Shown: piece by piece, positions 9,054 through 19,687 of the stretch
Numbering within the stretch: the first letter of the stretch is position 1
Layout: the number at the start of each line of letters is the position of its first letter
Made by a program: the position numbers and the translations under genes
Notes under the pieces: generated by a model
What the model saw: only the letters and a program-made list of their open reading frames with translations
What the model was told of the DNA's origin: nothing
Database searches by the model: none
Assembly: GCA_902568465.1 (NCBI GenBank)
Contig: CACFQR010000003.1
Location: 53,172-117,171 of the forward strand
Direction: 5' to 3'
Source of the DNA: an uncultured Pelagibacteraceae bacterium
GTDB taxonomy: Bacteria; Pseudomonadota; Alphaproteobacteria; Pelagibacterales; Pelagibacteraceae
DNA: 64,000 bases

Positions 9054-10406
9054 TTACCTAATTCCATATATCTTAGAGTTATTAGTTAGAAAATATAAAT
9101 TTCCATTACTTATAATTGGACTTGAATTAATCGTGCCACCTATTTTTTTAAAACTTTCTACTTTACCCGATAATGCAGAGGATATAATTAAAAAACCATT
9201 TGATGTAGTAGCATAAATTTTATTTGATCCAAAAACAAAACCAGTTATTTTTGTATTTTGTTTTTTTCTTTTTAATACTTTTAAAATATTAGTAGACCAA
9301 AATATTTTCCCGGAATATATATCATAATTTATAAAATAACCATTTTCAGAAATCACAAAAATATTATTACCATCAACAATAGGGGTGCTTATAGAATTTA
9401 CCTCTTTTTTCCAATTAACGACACCAGTGTTTAAATTTACTGAAAATAAATTATCAGTAGTTGAAAAAAAAATATTATTATCTGATATAACAATTTCCGA
9501 TGATCTAAAAAAATCTGTATCATGAGAATACATTGAGCTAAGGACTTTTATTGACCAAATTATCACTCCCTTTTTTATTAATATATTTAATAAATCACCT
9601 GAAGAATTAAGAACTAACAGGTTACCCTTTTTAGAAATTGATAAAGCCAAAAAGTTTTGTGACTTAATAAATGATGCAGGTAAACGAATATCCCATATTA
9701 AAGATCCTTTGTTTATACTTAAACATAAAATTCTATTATCTTGATTAACCAAAAAAATTTTATCTTCAAATATTTTAATATTTGATTTTATTGGAACATT
9801 AAGATTTTTTATCCATACAAGTTCACCTGTTTGTAAATCAAGAGAATAAGTAAAGCCAACATTATCTGATACAAAAATATTATTATCATAAATAATAAAG
9901 GATAATTTTTTATATAATTTTTTATATATTTTTTTGTAAATATTTTTTTTCCAGTTTATTTTTCCATTTTGATTAACACTAAACACAGTTCCAGTATTAT
10001 CTGAAAAGAAAATATTGTCATCATAGACTAATGGGGAAGATATATTTTTAGATATATCAAATTTATTTTTCCCTACTTTCTTTTTTAAAAAAATTTTATT
10101 TTCGCCAGAAAAAAAAAGATGTCCTAGGAAATTCTGCTGATTTAAATTTGACATTTCCCATGATAAATTTTTCTTTGCTGAACTTAATTTAATATTTTTG
10201 TTGTAAATTATTTCTTTATGATCCTCAGACGAGCTTGAATAAACTTTAACTACTTCTACTCTTTGTTTTTGTTGCTGCTCTAACTCTGTTACTCTCCTTT
10301 TTTCGTCTATACCACCACTCCATATTCCTGTTTTATTATCTAAAGAGCAGCTTGATAGCAAAAACAAAAATATAATAATAAAAAGATTTTTGAATATTTT
10401 ACTCAT
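9054..10406 (-). CDS. bamB: outer-membrane assembly lipoprotein BamB
   Basis: Predicted beta-propeller lipoprotein of the BAM complex that folds outer-membrane proteins. A lipoprotein signal peptide ends in a lipobox L-L-S-S-C at about residues 16-20. The mature part is built of PQQ-like repeats (for example F-S-V-N-x-N-G-K-I-N-W and L-D-L-Q-T-G-E-L-V-W), giving several propeller blades over 450 residues. The start overlaps the stop of the YfgM-like gene by eight bases, matching the yfgM-bamB pairing seen in many proteobacteria. The der gene that often follows is not here. Confidence 0.88.
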   Translation of the reverse strand: MSKIFKNLFIIIFLFLLSSCSLDNKTGIWSGGIDEKRRVTELEQQQKQRVEVVKVYSSSSEDHKEIIYNKNIKLSSAKKNLSWEMSNLNQQNFLGHLFFSGENKIFLKKKVGKNKFDISKNISSPLVYDDNIFFSDNTGTVFSVNQNGKINWKKNIYKKIYKKLYKKLSFIIYDNNIFVSDNVGFTYSLDLQTGELVWIKNLNVPIKSNIKIFEDKIFLVNQDNRILCLSINKGSLIWDIRLPASFIKSQNFLALSISKKGNLLVLNSSGDLLNILIKKGVIIWSIKVLSSMYSHDTDFFRSSEIVISDNNIFFSTTDNLFSVNLNTGVVNWKKEVNSISTPIVDGNNIFVISENGYFINYDIYSGKIFWSTNILKVLKRKKQNTKITGFVFGSNKIYATTSNGFLIISSALSGKVESFKKIGGTINSSPIISNGNLYFLTNNSKIYGIR

Positions 10407-11046
10407 TTTTTATTAATGAAAGTTTAGAATTTGCAGTCTTATAAAACTCCTGGTCAATATTTTTTATAGACAAAACTTGTAGATAAAATTCTTTAGCTTT
10501 TAAAAACTCTTTTCTTTGTACAAAATAATCTCCTAATAAAAGTAAAGCATGGGGCTTCCAAATACTTTCGCTGTTTATCAAAGGTTTTAATGTACTTAAC
10601 AACTTTTCCTCATTAGTAAAATCTGACTGAAAAAGTGCTTTTTTAAATATTATTAGGTTTTTAATCTCTGTATCAAATTTATTTTTATTTAAAATATGGT
10701 CAAACATCTTAACTAGCTGCTCTTTATCGTCTATTAAATTTTCATTTAATATTAAAAAAAAGGCTAACACTGAATATGTACTTTTGCTATCCAATACTAA
10801 TTTATTTAAAATTTTTAGTGCTTTATCTCTTTCGTTATTTTCTACATAAACTTTTGCTTGCACATATTCATTAGCAAAAATTAAATTTTCATTTTCTTTT
10901 TTTGATAAATATAAGTTAAATATCACAAATAAAAAAAATATAATAAATGAAATTGAAATAATTAAAATTTTATTATTTTTATATAAATTTAATACTTTTC
11001 TACTAGTAGTTAAGGGTTTTTGTATTTCAAAAGAATCTTGGTTCAT
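10399..11046 (-). CDS. YfgM-like membrane-anchored TPR protein
   Basis: Single-pass inner-membrane protein with a periplasmic TPR-like domain. YfgM relatives associate with periplasmic chaperones and the secretion machinery. The 215-residue sequence has a cytoplasmic N-terminus of about 28 residues, one hydrophobic helix (about 29-49), and a C-terminal helical repeat region including the A-L-L-L-L-G-D-Y-F segment. The partner bamB overlaps its 3' end. Assignment is from architecture and context more than from a diagnostic motif. Confidence 0.75.
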   Translation of the reverse strand: MNQDSFEIQKPLTTSRKVLNLYKNNKILIISISFIIFFLFVIFNLYLSKKENENLIFANEYVQAKVYVENNERDKALKILNKLVLDSKSTYSVLAFFLILNENLIDDKEQLVKMFDHILNKNKFDTEIKNLIIFKKALFQSDFTNEEKLLSTLKPLINSESIWKPHALLLLGDYFVQRKEFLKAKEFYLQVLSIKNIDQEFYKTANSKLSLIKNE

Positions 11047-11059
11047 TTATCTACTTTCT

Positions 11060-11842
11060 TTAAAATTTATAAACATGTAATGAAGAAGGAAATTTTCTTT
11101 CTTTTACATCATTGCAATATTTCTTTACACTTTTTTGTATAAATTTTTTTACATTAAAATATTTTTTTACAAATCGTGACCTAAAGTCACTTAAGCCAAT
11201 AATATCATCTGTAACTAATATTTGGCCATCACAATGTTTTGATGCACCAATTCCTATAGTTGGTATAGGGACATTATTTGTTATTTTTCTAGCTAGGCTT
11301 TCTACAGTACATTCAATTACAATCGCGAAAGCACCAGAATTTGAAAGTGCTATAGCATCTTCATAAATTTTTTTTTTTTGGTCTAAACTTTTTCCTACGA
11401 ACTTAAAGTTTTTTGCGTATTGGGGCAGTAGTCCTACATGGCCCATTACTGGCACACCCTTGGTGGTGAGATATTTAACAGTCTTTGCTATACGCTTTCC
11501 TCCCTCTAATTTTACCGCATCACATTTTGATGCTGAGATTATTTTTTTGGCATTTTTATAAGCCTCAAACTTGTTAGAGTAAGTTTTAAAAGGCATGTCA
11601 CATACTACTAAACTTTTTTTTGCAAATTTTTTTACTGTTTTTGTGTGTAATATCATCGTGCTAAGACTAACTTCTCTGGTTGTTTTCATACCATAAAGAA
11701 CCATACCTAATGAGTCACCTACTAAAATTATATCACAATACTTATCTACAATTTCTGTTACTGATTTTGAGTAAGCTGTTAAACATGTGATTGGTGTTTT
11801 ACCTTTTTTATTTAAGATTTTTGTAATTTTTTTTCTATTCAT
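11060..11842 (-). CDS. panB: 3-methyl-2-oxobutanoate hydroxymethyltransferase PanB
   Basis: First committed step of pantothenate synthesis: transfers a hydroxymethyl group from methylene-THF to ketoisovalerate to form ketopantoate. The 260-residue protein has the family signatures L-T-A-Y, L-V-G-D-S-L-G-M-V-L-Y-G (metal and substrate binding), A-V-K-L-E-G-G, P-V-M-G-H-V-G-L-L-P-Q and I-P-T-I-G-I-G-A. It overlaps the upstream TPR gene by eight bases. No panC or panD is in this window. Confidence 0.96.
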   Translation of the reverse strand: MNRKKITKILNKKGKTPITCLTAYSKSVTEIVDKYCDIILVGDSLGMVLYGMKTTREVSLSTMILHTKTVKKFAKKSLVVCDMPFKTYSNKFEAYKNAKKIISASKCDAVKLEGGKRIAKTVKYLTTKGVPVMGHVGLLPQYAKNFKFVGKSLDQKKKIYEDAIALSNSGAFAIVIECTVESLARKITNNVPIPTIGIGASKHCDGQILVTDDIIGLSDFRSRFVKKYFNVKKFIQKSVKKYCNDVKERKFPSSLHVYKF

Positions 11843-12272
11843 TTTCTGGAGTTATTTTTTTTAGTTTTGAGTTAATTTCTTTCTGCTTTGAACAAAAATC
11901 ATTACAAACTAAAGTAAATTTTTTTATTAGTTCTTTTGCTTCCTCATAATTAGATTGCTTAATTTTAAGTATAGTTAACATATAAATAGCTTCATCATTT
12001 TTAGGATTAAGTAAAAGCACATTATTTAAATTTTTTTCTTGTTCTTCATCTTCCTCTTTTTTGTTAAATATTTTAGCTAAATATAAATATGATTTTTCAC
12101 TTTTAGGATTAAATACTATGTCTCTTTCAAAAAAAATCTTTGATTTTTCAAGTTCATTTTTATCAAAAAGATTTTTTCCTTTGGCAAAAAAATTGTTAGA
12201 TGCTCCAAATGCACTAGTTACGGTCAATAATCCAATGGTAATTATTATTTGTACAAAGTATTTTTTTTTCAT
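11835..12272 (-). CDS. small secreted TPR-repeat protein
   Basis: 145 residues with a hydrophobic N-terminal signal sequence (about residues 5-24, with likely cleavage after A-F-G-A) and two to three TPR-like helical pairs (A-K-G-K-N-L-F-D-K-N, Y-L-Y-L-A-K-I-F). Probably periplasmic. TPR domains mediate protein contacts, and no specific partner can be named. It overlaps panB by eight bases and sits in the same transcription unit as the YfgM-like protein and bamB. Confidence 0.7.
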   Translation of the reverse strand: MKKKYFVQIIITIGLLTVTSAFGASNNFFAKGKNLFDKNELEKSKIFFERDIVFNPKSEKSYLYLAKIFNKKEEDEEQEKNLNNVLLLNPKNDEAIYMLTILKIKQSNYEEAKELIKKFTLVCNDFCSKQKEINSKLKKITPENE

Positions 12273-12337
12273 AATTAAAACTGTTTATTTGTTATCTTAA
12301 TAGCATTATTTATCATACTTTGGAAAAATTAAAGTAT

Positions 12338-12961
12338 TTATGAGATTCCCTCACAATAAATGTAGATTTCTTTTGATTCTTTTTTACTTGATAAAGGTTT
12401 GTATTTAATAACTTTTTTAAAGTTTTTTTTTGCTTTCTCGTTAATCTCTTGAAAAATTGAACCCATAAATATTTTAGATACGAAAACACCTTTTTTCTCT
12501 AAAATTTTTAAAGCCAAATTCATAGAATTTAAGCAAAGCTCCCCTGTTCTGTAAGAATCTAAATTTTTGTTACCAGTTGTATTTGCTGCCATATCTGAAA
12601 TAACTACATTTGCCTTATTATTAAAATAAGCCACAATTTTTTGTTGAATAGCATGGTCCTGGAAATCTCCCTGAATAAAGTCAACGTTAGTTATTTTGTC
12701 TATTAATTTTATATCAATAGATAAAATTTTTCCGTTAGTTATTTCTTTGCTTGCTACCTGCGACCATCCTCCTGGAGAAGCGCCTAAATCTAAAAGTCTT
12801 GTGTTTTTTTTTAAAAACTTAAATTTTTTATTTATTTCAATTAATTTAAACGCTGATCTAGACCTAAATCCTTCAATTTTTGATTTATTAAAAAAAATAT
12901 CTTTTTTTTGTTTAATCAACCAATTCTTTGAAATTTTATTTTTTTTAAAATTTTTATTCAA
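12338..12961 (-). CDS. rlmE: 23S rRNA (uridine-2'-O)-methyltransferase RlmE
   Basis: FtsJ/RrmJ family enzyme that 2'-O-methylates the A-loop uridine (U2552 in E. coli numbering) of 23S rRNA. The 207-residue protein has R-S-R-S-A-F-K-L-I-E-I near residue 35, the SAM-binding L-D-L-G-A-S-P-G-G-W-S-Q (about 59-70), and V-I-S-D-M-A-A-N-T-T-G with the catalytic Asp. The family Lys is present in S-K-I-F-M-G. It begins three bases after the pssA stop. Confidence 0.94.
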   Translation of the reverse strand: MNKNFKKNKISKNWLIKQKKDIFFNKSKIEGFRSRSAFKLIEINKKFKFLKKNTRLLDLGASPGGWSQVASKEITNGKILSIDIKLIDKITNVDFIQGDFQDHAIQQKIVAYFNNKANVVISDMAANTTGNKNLDSYRTGELCLNSMNLALKILEKKGVFVSKIFMGSIFQEINEKAKKNFKKVIKYKPLSSKKESKEIYIYCEGIS

Positions 12962-12964
12962 TTT

Positions 12965-13759
12965 TTATAAAACTTCTTCATCATCATCTTCGACTTTTGC
13001 TATGATTGATTTTTTATTTTTTTGATTATAATGAAAATAACTAATAGGTATTAAACAAATATAAACCACTCCTGTTAAGAACAAGGTTTCAAAAGTATAA
13101 AAAATTAAAAAAGCTACAAAAATACCTATTCCAAGTAACAAAAAAATTGCAGAATGTTTAGAAATTAAAATTCTCTTTAATGAGTAAGTTGGCACTTTGC
13201 TTACCATTAAAATAGATGTTGTTAAGATTGTTATGGAACTTATTAGCGCATAACTTTCTAATTGTATAAAGCCACTTAGATTAAATATAAGAGGTAATAG
13301 TACAAGCCCGGCCGCAGCAGGAGATGGAATACCTTCAAAAAAATTTATTTTCCATATTTCGTTTTCATCAATATTTGTTAGATTGAATCTAGCAAGACGA
13401 AGAGCGCAGCATACAGCATAAATTAAAACGAACATCCATCCAAACTTACCTATTTCATTTAAAGTCCAAAAATACATTATAAAACCTGGAGCAACACCAA
13501 AACTAATAACGTCAGTTAAAGAGTCTAGCTCTTTTCCTACTTTTGAAGTTCCTTTAATGAGGCGCGCAATTCTGCCATCCAATGTATCAAGAATTGCTGC
13601 AAACCCAATTGCTATTACTGCCATTGAATAATTTAAATCTAATGCAAATTTTATTGAACTTAGGCCTAAACAAACTCCTAAAATAGTCAAAGCATTTGGC
13701 AAAAGTGATTTTGGATTTTTTTTTTCAATTATTTTAAATTCTTTTTTGTTTTCAATCAT
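12965..13759 (-). CDS. pssA: CDP-diacylglycerol-serine O-phosphatidyltransferase
   Basis: Makes phosphatidylserine from CDP-diacylglycerol and serine in the inner membrane. The 264-residue protein carries the complete CDP-alcohol phosphotransferase signature: D61-G62-x2-A65-R66, G75-x3-D79, x3-D83. About seven hydrophobic helices follow, and the C-terminus is acidic. It lies four bases downstream of psd, whose product decarboxylates the phosphatidylserine, so the pair forms the phosphatidylethanolamine route. Confidence 0.95.
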   Translation of the reverse strand: MIENKKEFKIIEKKNPKSLLPNALTILGVCLGLSSIKFALDLNYSMAVIAIGFAAILDTLDGRIARLIKGTSKVGKELDSLTDVISFGVAPGFIMYFWTLNEIGKFGWMFVLIYAVCCALRLARFNLTNIDENEIWKINFFEGIPSPAAAGLVLLPLIFNLSGFIQLESYALISSITILTTSILMVSKVPTYSLKRILISKHSAIFLLLGIGIFVAFLIFYTFETLFLTGVVYICLIPISYFHYNQKNKKSIIAKVEDDDEEVL

Positions 13760-13763
13760 GCTT

Positions 13764-14414
13764 TTACTTTTTTTTAGCTATTAAAGTTTCACCTGATATA
13801 GTTTTTTGATTTTGTTTAACTAACAGTTCATAATTTTTAAAATATAAATCAACTCTACTACCAAACCTTATAATACCAAATCTATTACCCTGCTTAATTT
13901 CTTTTTCTTCACTAATTTCACAAACTATTCTTCTTGCTATTAAACCTGCTATTTGTACTAAAATTATTTCTTCATTATTTGAAGTTGTCATTTTAATATA
14001 ATTTCTCTCATTTTCCTCGCTAGCTTTATCTAAAGAAGCATTTATATATTTTCCAGGTTTGTAAAATATTTTATTAATCTTACCAGAGCTTGGGACTCTG
14101 TTTACATGACAATCAAAGACATTCATAAAAATACTTACTCTTTTAAATTTTTCATTTTCTAATCCTAATTCTTTTGGTCCGTTAGTCTCTATTATTTGTG
14201 AGATTGTTCCATCGGCCGGACTCACCAAATAATTATCATCATTGATTGAAAATCTTTCGGGATCTCTAAAAAAATAATAAATCCATATAGTAATCATTAA
14301 ACTTATAATTCCAAAAAATTTGGAGATTAACAGAAGTACAAATGTTACAATGCCAGCTATAGCTAAAAACCTATAGCCCTCCTTATGTAACTTTGGAAAC
14401 AAAATATCTAACAT
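13764..14414 (-). CDS. psd: phosphatidylserine decarboxylase
   Basis: Pyruvoyl enzyme converting phosphatidylserine to phosphatidylethanolamine. The 216-residue sequence is the short form. It has two N-terminal membrane helices (about 17-32 and 36-49), S-P-A-D-G-T at 65-70, and a self-cleavage site F-G-S at 184-186, where Ser186 would become the pyruvoyl group. It heads the psd-pssA-rlmE unit and is divergent from icd with a 73-base shared upstream region. Confidence 0.95.
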   Translation of the reverse strand: MLDILFPKLHKEGYRFLAIAGIVTFVLLLISKFFGIISLMITIWIYYFFRDPERFSINDDNYLVSPADGTISQIIETNGPKELGLENEKFKRVSIFMNVFDCHVNRVPSSGKINKIFYKPGKYINASLDKASEENERNYIKMTTSNNEEIILVQIAGLIARRIVCEISEEKEIKQGNRFGIIRFGSRVDLYFKNYELLVKQNQKTISGETLIAKKK

Positions 14415-14487
14415 ATCATTATCTTTTGTAATTTTACGTTAATATGTATATTAAGTAACTTAATTCAATTGATAAAATGAAAATATA

Positions 14488-15702
14488 ATGACTAAAATTA
14501 AAGTAAAAAACCCAGTAGTAGAGCTTGATGGCGACGAAATGACCAGAATAATATGGGATTTTATCAAAAAAAAATTGATTTTACCCTATTTAGATTTGGA
14601 TATTAAATATTACGACTTAGGTATCAAAAATCGTGACAAAACCTCTGACAAGATAACCATTGATTGTGCAAAAGCTATTAAACAATTTGGTGTAGGTATT
14701 AAATGTGCAACTATTACTCCTGATGAAAATCGCGTAAAGGAATTTAATTTAAAAAAAATGTGGAGATCTCCTAATGGGACTATAAGAAATATTTTAGGAG
14801 GAACAGTTTTTAGAGAACCAATAATTTGTAAAAATATTCCTAAACTAGTTCCAAGTTGGACAAACCCAATTGTGATTGGTAGACATGCTTTTGGTGATCA
14901 ATACAGAGCAACAGATTTTAAAGTTCCAGGTAAAGGAAAATTAGAAATAAAATGGACATCAGAGGATGGAAAGGAAAAAAAAGAGTTTGAAGTTTTTAAT
15001 TTTAATGGACCTGGTATAGCATTGTCTATGTACAATTTAGACCAATCTATTAGAGATTTTGCTAGAGCGTGTATGAATTATGGCTTGAACAGAAAGTGGC
15101 CTGTGTATCTTTCGACTAAGAATACCATCTTAAAAAAATATGATGGAAGATTTAAAGATTTATTTGAAGAAGTTTATGAAAAAGAATTTAAAAATAAATT
15201 TAAAGAAAGAAAAATAACTTATGAACACAGGCTTATAGATGATATGGTCGCTTGTGCAATGAAATGGAATGGAAATTATATTTGGGCTTGCAAAAATTAT
15301 GATGGAGACGTGCAGTCCGATACTATCGCTCAGGGTTTTGGTTCATTGGGACTTATGACTAGTGTTTTAATGTCACCTGACGGTAATACTATAGAGTCTG
15401 AAGCTGCTCATGGTACAGTAACAAGACATTATAGACTGCATCAACAAGGTAAAGAAACCTCGACAAATCCAATAGCTTCAATTTTTGCTTGGGCAAGAGG
15501 ATTGTATCATAGGGGAAAACTAGACAACAATGAAAGTTTAAAAAAATTTGTAAAAACCTTGGAAAAGGTTTGTATAGAAACTGTAGAAAATGGATCTATG
15601 ACAAAAGATCTTGCTATGTTAATCAATAAAAATCAAAAGTATTTAACTACAAATGAATTTTTGGAAATCATAGATTCTAATCTAAGAAAAAGTCTTAACT
15701 AA
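14488..15702 (+). CDS. icd: NADP-dependent isocitrate dehydrogenase
   Basis: TCA-cycle oxidation of isocitrate to 2-oxoglutarate with NADPH formation. The 404-residue protein belongs to the eukaryote-like homodimeric class (type II), with [11 protein letters not shown] at residues 9-19, [10 protein letters not shown] for substrate, [18 protein letters not shown] and [10 protein letters not shown] for NADP. Its end overlaps the convergent alaS end by eight bases. Confidence 0.97.
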   Translation: MTKIKVKNPVVELDGDEMTRIIWDFIKKKLILPYLDLDIKYYDLGIKNRDKTSDKITIDCAKAIKQFGVGIKCATITPDENRVKEFNLKKMWRSPNGTIRNILGGTVFREPIICKNIPKLVPSWTNPIVIGRHAFGDQYRATDFKVPGKGKLEIKWTSEDGKEKKEFEVFNFNGPGIALSMYNLDQSIRDFARACMNYGLNRKWPVYLSTKNTILKKYDGRFKDLFEEVYEKEFKNKFKERKITYEHRLIDDMVACAMKWNGNYIWACKNYDGDVQSDTIAQGFGSLGLMTSVLMSPDGNTIESEAAHGTVTRHYRLHQQGKETSTNPIASIFAWARGLYHRGKLDNNESLKKFVKTLEKVCIETVENGSMTKDLAMLINKNQKYLTTNEFLEIIDSNLRKSLN

Positions 15703-18370
15703 TTTTTTTACTTAAAATTTTAAAAGCCTCTTCAATTTTATCTTTGTTTGTTCCACCCGCTTGTGCAAAATCTTTTCTTCCTCCACCACCTTTACCACCC
15801 AGCACCTCGGATGCAATTTTTACTAGTAATACAGCATCGTATTTTTTTGTTAATCCATTTGTAATTCCTACAGCTACACCAACTTTATCTTCAAATGTAG
15901 AAAAGCCTACAACTATACCTTCTTTAATTTCTTTTTTACTTTGATCTACTATATTTCTCAATTCCTTTGGTGGAAAGCCAGTAAGAACTTGGTACCTTAA
16001 AATAAAAGATCCAATTTTTTTGTCTTTGATAACATTTTTATTTTTATCCTTTACAATACTTTGAATTTTTATTTTATCTAATTGTTTATTTAAATTTTTT
16101 AAATTTTCAGATATTTTTAAATCTTCTTTAAAATCTGGTTCAACTTTATATTTTAACAATTCGGTTTTAATTAAATCTATTTGATCTTTTAGATTTTTTT
16201 CTTTTGAGAATTTTTCTTTTAGTAAAGATTTCTCATAATCTTCTAATTGTTTATCCCTTAAAGCTTCTATCCGTCTGACGCCAGCAGCAATCGAAGATTG
16301 GTTTATTATCTTGAACTTTCCAATATCTCTTGTATTTTTAACATGCGTGCCTCCACAAAGTTCAGTAGAAAAATATCCTCCATTTTCTTTACCCATGGAT
16401 AAAACTCTTACTTCATCTCCGTATTTTTCTCCAAACATTGCTAGAGCACCTTTTTCTACTGCTTCTTTTGGTGTCATAATTCTAGTTTTAACATCTGCGC
16501 CTGTTTTAACCATATCATTTACATAATTCTCTATTTTCTCAATTTCCTTTTTTTCTATAGGTTTATTGTGACTAAAATCAAATCTGAGTTTATGAGGACT
16601 AACTAAAGAACCTTTTTGGGTTACATGCTTTCCGAGTGTTCTTCTAAGAGCCTCATGAAGTAAATGAGTAGCTGAGTGGTAAGCTCTGGCATTATTTCTT
16701 TTTTGGACATCAATTTCTAGGTTAATATTTTGATTAACTTTTAAATATCCTTCTTCTATTTTTCCATAATGGACATGTAGGTCCCCTATTTTCTTTTGAG
16801 TATCTAAAATTTTAACTCTACAGTTATTAGAATAAATTGTTCCCTGGTCTCCAACTTGTCCTCCGGACTCTGCATAGAAGGGTGTTTGATTAGTAACTAC
16901 TTCAACTTCATCACCAGTTTTTGCTTCATTAACAAAATCTTTACCTTTTGAAATTTTAAGAACAATTCCCTCAAGTTTATCAAATTCGTATCCTAAAAAT
17001 TCTGTGGGATTAAGTTGTTCTCTAACTTTAAACCATTTTTCCTCTACAGATTTATCGCCTGAACCTTTCCAATTGGCTCTTGCTAATTTTTTACTTTTTT
17101 CCATTTCTCTGTCAAAGCCAGCATTATCAACTTTTATATTTTTATTTTTTAAAATATCTGCTGTGAGATCTAGCGGAAAACCATATGTATCGTATAGTTT
17201 AAAAGCTACCTCACCAGGGAAAGAATTATTTTTAATTTTATTTAAATTCTCATTTAAAATTTCTATACCTCTGCTAAGTAGAGAAGAAAATTTTTCTTCT
17301 TCTGTTTTTAGCGTCTCAGTAATTAAAGGTTCTGCCCTTTTTAATTCGGGATAAGAGTCTGACATTTCTCTTATTAAAGTTGGAATCATTTTATAAAAAA
17401 TAGGTTCCTTGCTACCAAGAGTATGTGAATGTCTCATTCCTCTTCTCATAATTCTTCTTAGTACATAACCTCTGCCCTCGTTTGAGGGCAAAACTCCTTC
17501 GGCAATTAGAAATGTGCTGGCTCTAAGATGATCTGCTATAACCCTATGACTAGATATATTTTCTTTCGTGATTTTAGTTTTTGTTAAATTTGATGAAGTT
17601 TCAATTAAGGTTTTAAAATGATCTGTTGAATAATTGTCGTGAGTCCCTTGGAGTAAAGCTGAAATTCTTTCTAAACCCATGCCAGTGTCGACTGATGGTT
17701 TAGGTAAATTTATTCTTTTATCTTTTGAAATCTGCTCAAATTGCATAAATACTAAATTCCATATTTCTATAAAACGATCTCCATCTTGATCTTTGCTGCC
17801 TGGTGGCCCTCCTTTTAAATGCTCACCATGATCATAAAATATTTCTGAACATGGTCCACAAGGACCTAAATCTCCCATGGACCAAAAATTATCACTTGTA
17901 GATATTTTGTAGATTCTACTTTCCGGCAAACCGGCAATTTTTTTCCATAGATCAAAAGTCTCTTTATCTTCCGAATACACGCTCACACTAAGTCGGTCTT
18001 TAGGTATTTGAAATTCTTTAGTTATTAAATTCCATGCTAATTCAATAGCAACATCTTTAAAATAGTCGCCAAATGAAAAATTTCCTAACATTTCAAAAAA
18101 AGTGTGGTGTCTTGGAGTGTAGCCAACATTTTCTAAATCATTATGTTTTCCCCCCGCTCTAACACATTTTTGAGATGTGACTGCTTTGTTATATTCTCTT
18201 TTTTCAAGGCCAGTAAAAACATTTTTAAATTGAACCATGCCAGAATTTGTAAACATTAACGTAGGGTCATTGCTTGGTACTAAATTGCTCGAATCTACAA
18301 CTCTATGATTCTTGCTTTTAAAATATTGCAAAAATAATTTTCTTACGTCTTTTAATGTTTTTTGAGCCAT
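15695..18370 (-). CDS. alaS: alanyl-tRNA synthetase
   Basis: Charges tRNA-Ala and edits mischarged Ser/Gly. At 891 residues it has full length: the class II catalytic core at the N-terminus ([28 protein letters not shown]), the editing domain metal site H-S-A-T-H-L-L-H plus C-G-G-T-H-V, and the C-terminal oligomerisation domain with G-G-x-G-G-G-R-x-D-F-A-Q-A-G-G. It lies downstream of recA but behind a terminator-like hairpin. Confidence 0.97.
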   Translation of the reverse strand: MAQKTLKDVRKLFLQYFKSKNHRVVDSSNLVPSNDPTLMFTNSGMVQFKNVFTGLEKREYNKAVTSQKCVRAGGKHNDLENVGYTPRHHTFFEMLGNFSFGDYFKDVAIELAWNLITKEFQIPKDRLSVSVYSEDKETFDLWKKIAGLPESRIYKISTSDNFWSMGDLGPCGPCSEIFYDHGEHLKGGPPGSKDQDGDRFIEIWNLVFMQFEQISKDKRINLPKPSVDTGMGLERISALLQGTHDNYSTDHFKTLIETSSNLTKTKITKENISSHRVIADHLRASTFLIAEGVLPSNEGRGYVLRRIMRRGMRHSHTLGSKEPIFYKMIPTLIREMSDSYPELKRAEPLITETLKTEEEKFSSLLSRGIEILNENLNKIKNNSFPGEVAFKLYDTYGFPLDLTADILKNKNIKVDNAGFDREMEKSKKLARANWKGSGDKSVEEKWFKVREQLNPTEFLGYEFDKLEGIVLKISKGKDFVNEAKTGDEVEVVTNQTPFYAESGGQVGDQGTIYSNNCRVKILDTQKKIGDLHVHYGKIEEGYLKVNQNINLEIDVQKRNNARAYHSATHLLHEALRRTLGKHVTQKGSLVSPHKLRFDFSHNKPIEKKEIEKIENYVNDMVKTGADVKTRIMTPKEAVEKGALAMFGEKYGDEVRVLSMGKENGGYFSTELCGGTHVKNTRDIGKFKIINQSSIAAGVRRIEALRDKQLEDYEKSLLKEKFSKEKNLKDQIDLIKTELLKYKVEPDFKEDLKISENLKNLNKQLDKIKIQSIVKDKNKNVIKDKKIGSFILRYQVLTGFPPKELRNIVDQSKKEIKEGIVVGFSTFEDKVGVAVGITNGLTKKYDAVLLVKIASEVLGGKGGGGRKDFAQAGGTNKDKIEEAFKILSKKIS

Positions 18371-18414
18371 TTATCTTATAAATACAGTTTTTTAGTATTA
18401 TGTCTAGACGGGAA

Positions 18415-18440
18415 GAAAGACGCCTAAATAGGCGCCTTTC
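18415..18440 (-). terminator. rho-independent-like terminator after recA
   Basis: An 11-base-pair stem: GAAAG, G and CGCCT pair with AGGCG, T and CTTTC around a four-base loop, read on the minus strand. The odd pair is G-U in minus-strand RNA but A-C in plus-strand RNA, which indicates the hairpin serves the minus-strand recA transcript. A CTTTCTT tract forms the stem end and tail. It sits 25 bases past the recA stop. Confidence 0.7.
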
Positions 18441-18465
18441 TTAAGAGAGTTGAGAGACTATTTGT

Positions 18466-19563
18466 TTAGCTTTTTTTAGGAGTTTCTGCTTTTTCTGCTG
18501 TTGGGTTACCTTCGATTTTTTCAGAAATTTGACCGGCTTTTGTTCTAATTGCCATTTCTATCTCTGCTGCTATCTTAGGATTTTTTTCAAGGAAAAGTTT
18601 AGCATTTTCTCTACCTTGGCCAATTTTTTCTCCTTTATAGGCATACCAAGCTCCTGATTTTTCGACTATATCTGCTTTACTGCCTAGATCTATTAACTCG
18701 CCAGATTTACTAATTCCTTTACCATACATTAGATCAAATTCTACCACCTTAAATGGAGGCGAAACTTTGTTTTTAACTACTTTAACTCTTGTTGAGTTTC
18801 CAATAATTTGTTCTTTTTCCTTAATCGCCCCTATTCTTCTGATGTCCATTCTTACTGAAGAATAAAATTTTAATGCATTTCCTCCTGAAGTAGTTTCTGG
18901 ATTCCCAAACATTATTCCAATTTTCATTCTGATTTGATTAATAAATATTACCATTGTATTAGTTTTTGCTATTGAGCTAGTTAACTTTCTAAGAGCTTGA
19001 CTCATCAATCTGGACTGTAAACCCACATGATGATCTCCCATTTCTCCCTCCAGTTCAGCTCTTGGTGTTAAGGCCGCAACTGAATCAACTACTAAAACTG
19101 AAATAGATCCTGATTTAATTAGTGTATCTGCTATTTCTAAAGCTTGCTCACCAGTATCCGGTTGAGATATTAAAAGCTCTTCTGTTTTTACACCTAATTT
19201 TTTAGCATAAACTGGATCTAAAGCATGCTCAGCATCAACAAAACCACAAATTCCACCAGTCTTTTGAGCCTCAGCAACTACTTGTAATGCTAGTGTTGTT
19301 TTTCCCGAAGATTCTGGGCCATAAATTTCTATAATTCTTCCTTTTGGAAGCCCTCCAATTCCAAGTGCTAAATCAAGGCTTAATGAACCTGTTGATACTG
19401 CATCAACGTTTACATTTACTTTTTGACCAAGCTTCATTACTGAACCTTTTCCAAAATTTTCATCTATTTGACTAATTGCAGCTTCCAGGGCCTTATTTTT
19501 TTCTTTAATTTCGCTCTCTTGGTTTTTAGTTGATTTCACAATCTTTAAGCTATTTTTTGTCAT
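18466..19563 (-). CDS. recA: recombinase RecA
   Basis: Strand-exchange ATPase for homologous recombination and the SOS co-protease. The 365-residue protein has Walker A G-P-E-S-S-G-K-T at 82-89, [11 protein letters not shown], the L1 and L2 DNA-binding regions ([10 protein letters not shown] and [16 protein letters not shown]), and a Lys/Glu-rich C-terminal tail. An AAGGA ribosome binding site precedes the ATG. The promoter contains a candidate LexA half-site pair at 19611-19625. Confidence 0.98.
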   Translation of the reverse strand: MTKNSLKIVKSTKNQESEIKEKNKALEAAISQIDENFGKGSVMKLGQKVNVNVDAVSTGSLSLDLALGIGGLPKGRIIEIYGPESSGKTTLALQVVAEAQKTGGICGFVDAEHALDPVYAKKLGVKTEELLISQPDTGEQALEIADTLIKSGSISVLVVDSVAALTPRAELEGEMGDHHVGLQSRLMSQALRKLTSSIAKTNTMVIFINQIRMKIGIMFGNPETTSGGNALKFYSSVRMDIRRIGAIKEKEQIIGNSTRVKVVKNKVSPPFKVVEFDLMYGKGISKSGELIDLGSKADIVEKSGAWYAYKGEKIGQGRENAKLFLEKNPKIAAEIEMAIRTKAGQISEKIEGNPTAEKAETPKKS

Positions 19564-19607
19564 ATTTTTCCTTTTTTTTATAAATTTAGTTAACGAATCA
19601 TGTATTT

Positions 19608-19635
19608 AAATGTACACATTTTGTTCTTTTTATCA
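19608..19635 (-). promoter_or_regulatory. recA promoter with embedded LexA-type box
   Basis: Read on the minus strand: TTGATA (19635-19630), a 16-base spacer and TACATT (19613-19608). GAAC-N7-GTAC (19625-19611) lies between and across the two elements. The alphaproteobacterial LexA operator is GTTC-N7-GTTC (GAAC-N7-GAAC on the other strand), so one of eight specific bases differs. Placement between -35 and -10 is what a repressor site would need. The same box, without mismatch, precedes umuD in this window. Confidence 0.55.
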
Positions 19636-19648
19636 ATAGCTAATAAAA

Positions 19649-19672
19649 TCCTTTAAAATCAATAGTTTTAAG
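19649..19672 (-). terminator. terminator-like hairpin after tolC
   Basis: On the minus strand CCTT-AAAA pairs with TTTT-(A bulge)-AAGG around a seven-base loop, followed by ATTTTATT. It lies 15 bases past the tolC stop and upstream of the recA promoter, so it would separate the two transcripts. The stem is A/T-rich and the U tract is imperfect. Confidence 0.45.
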
Positions 19673-19687
19673 GGAGTAAATATAAAC

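Noticed and set aside
14476..14487. ATG at 14476 upstream of icd
   Set aside because: It reads only M-K-I before a stop; the icd family start is at 14488.
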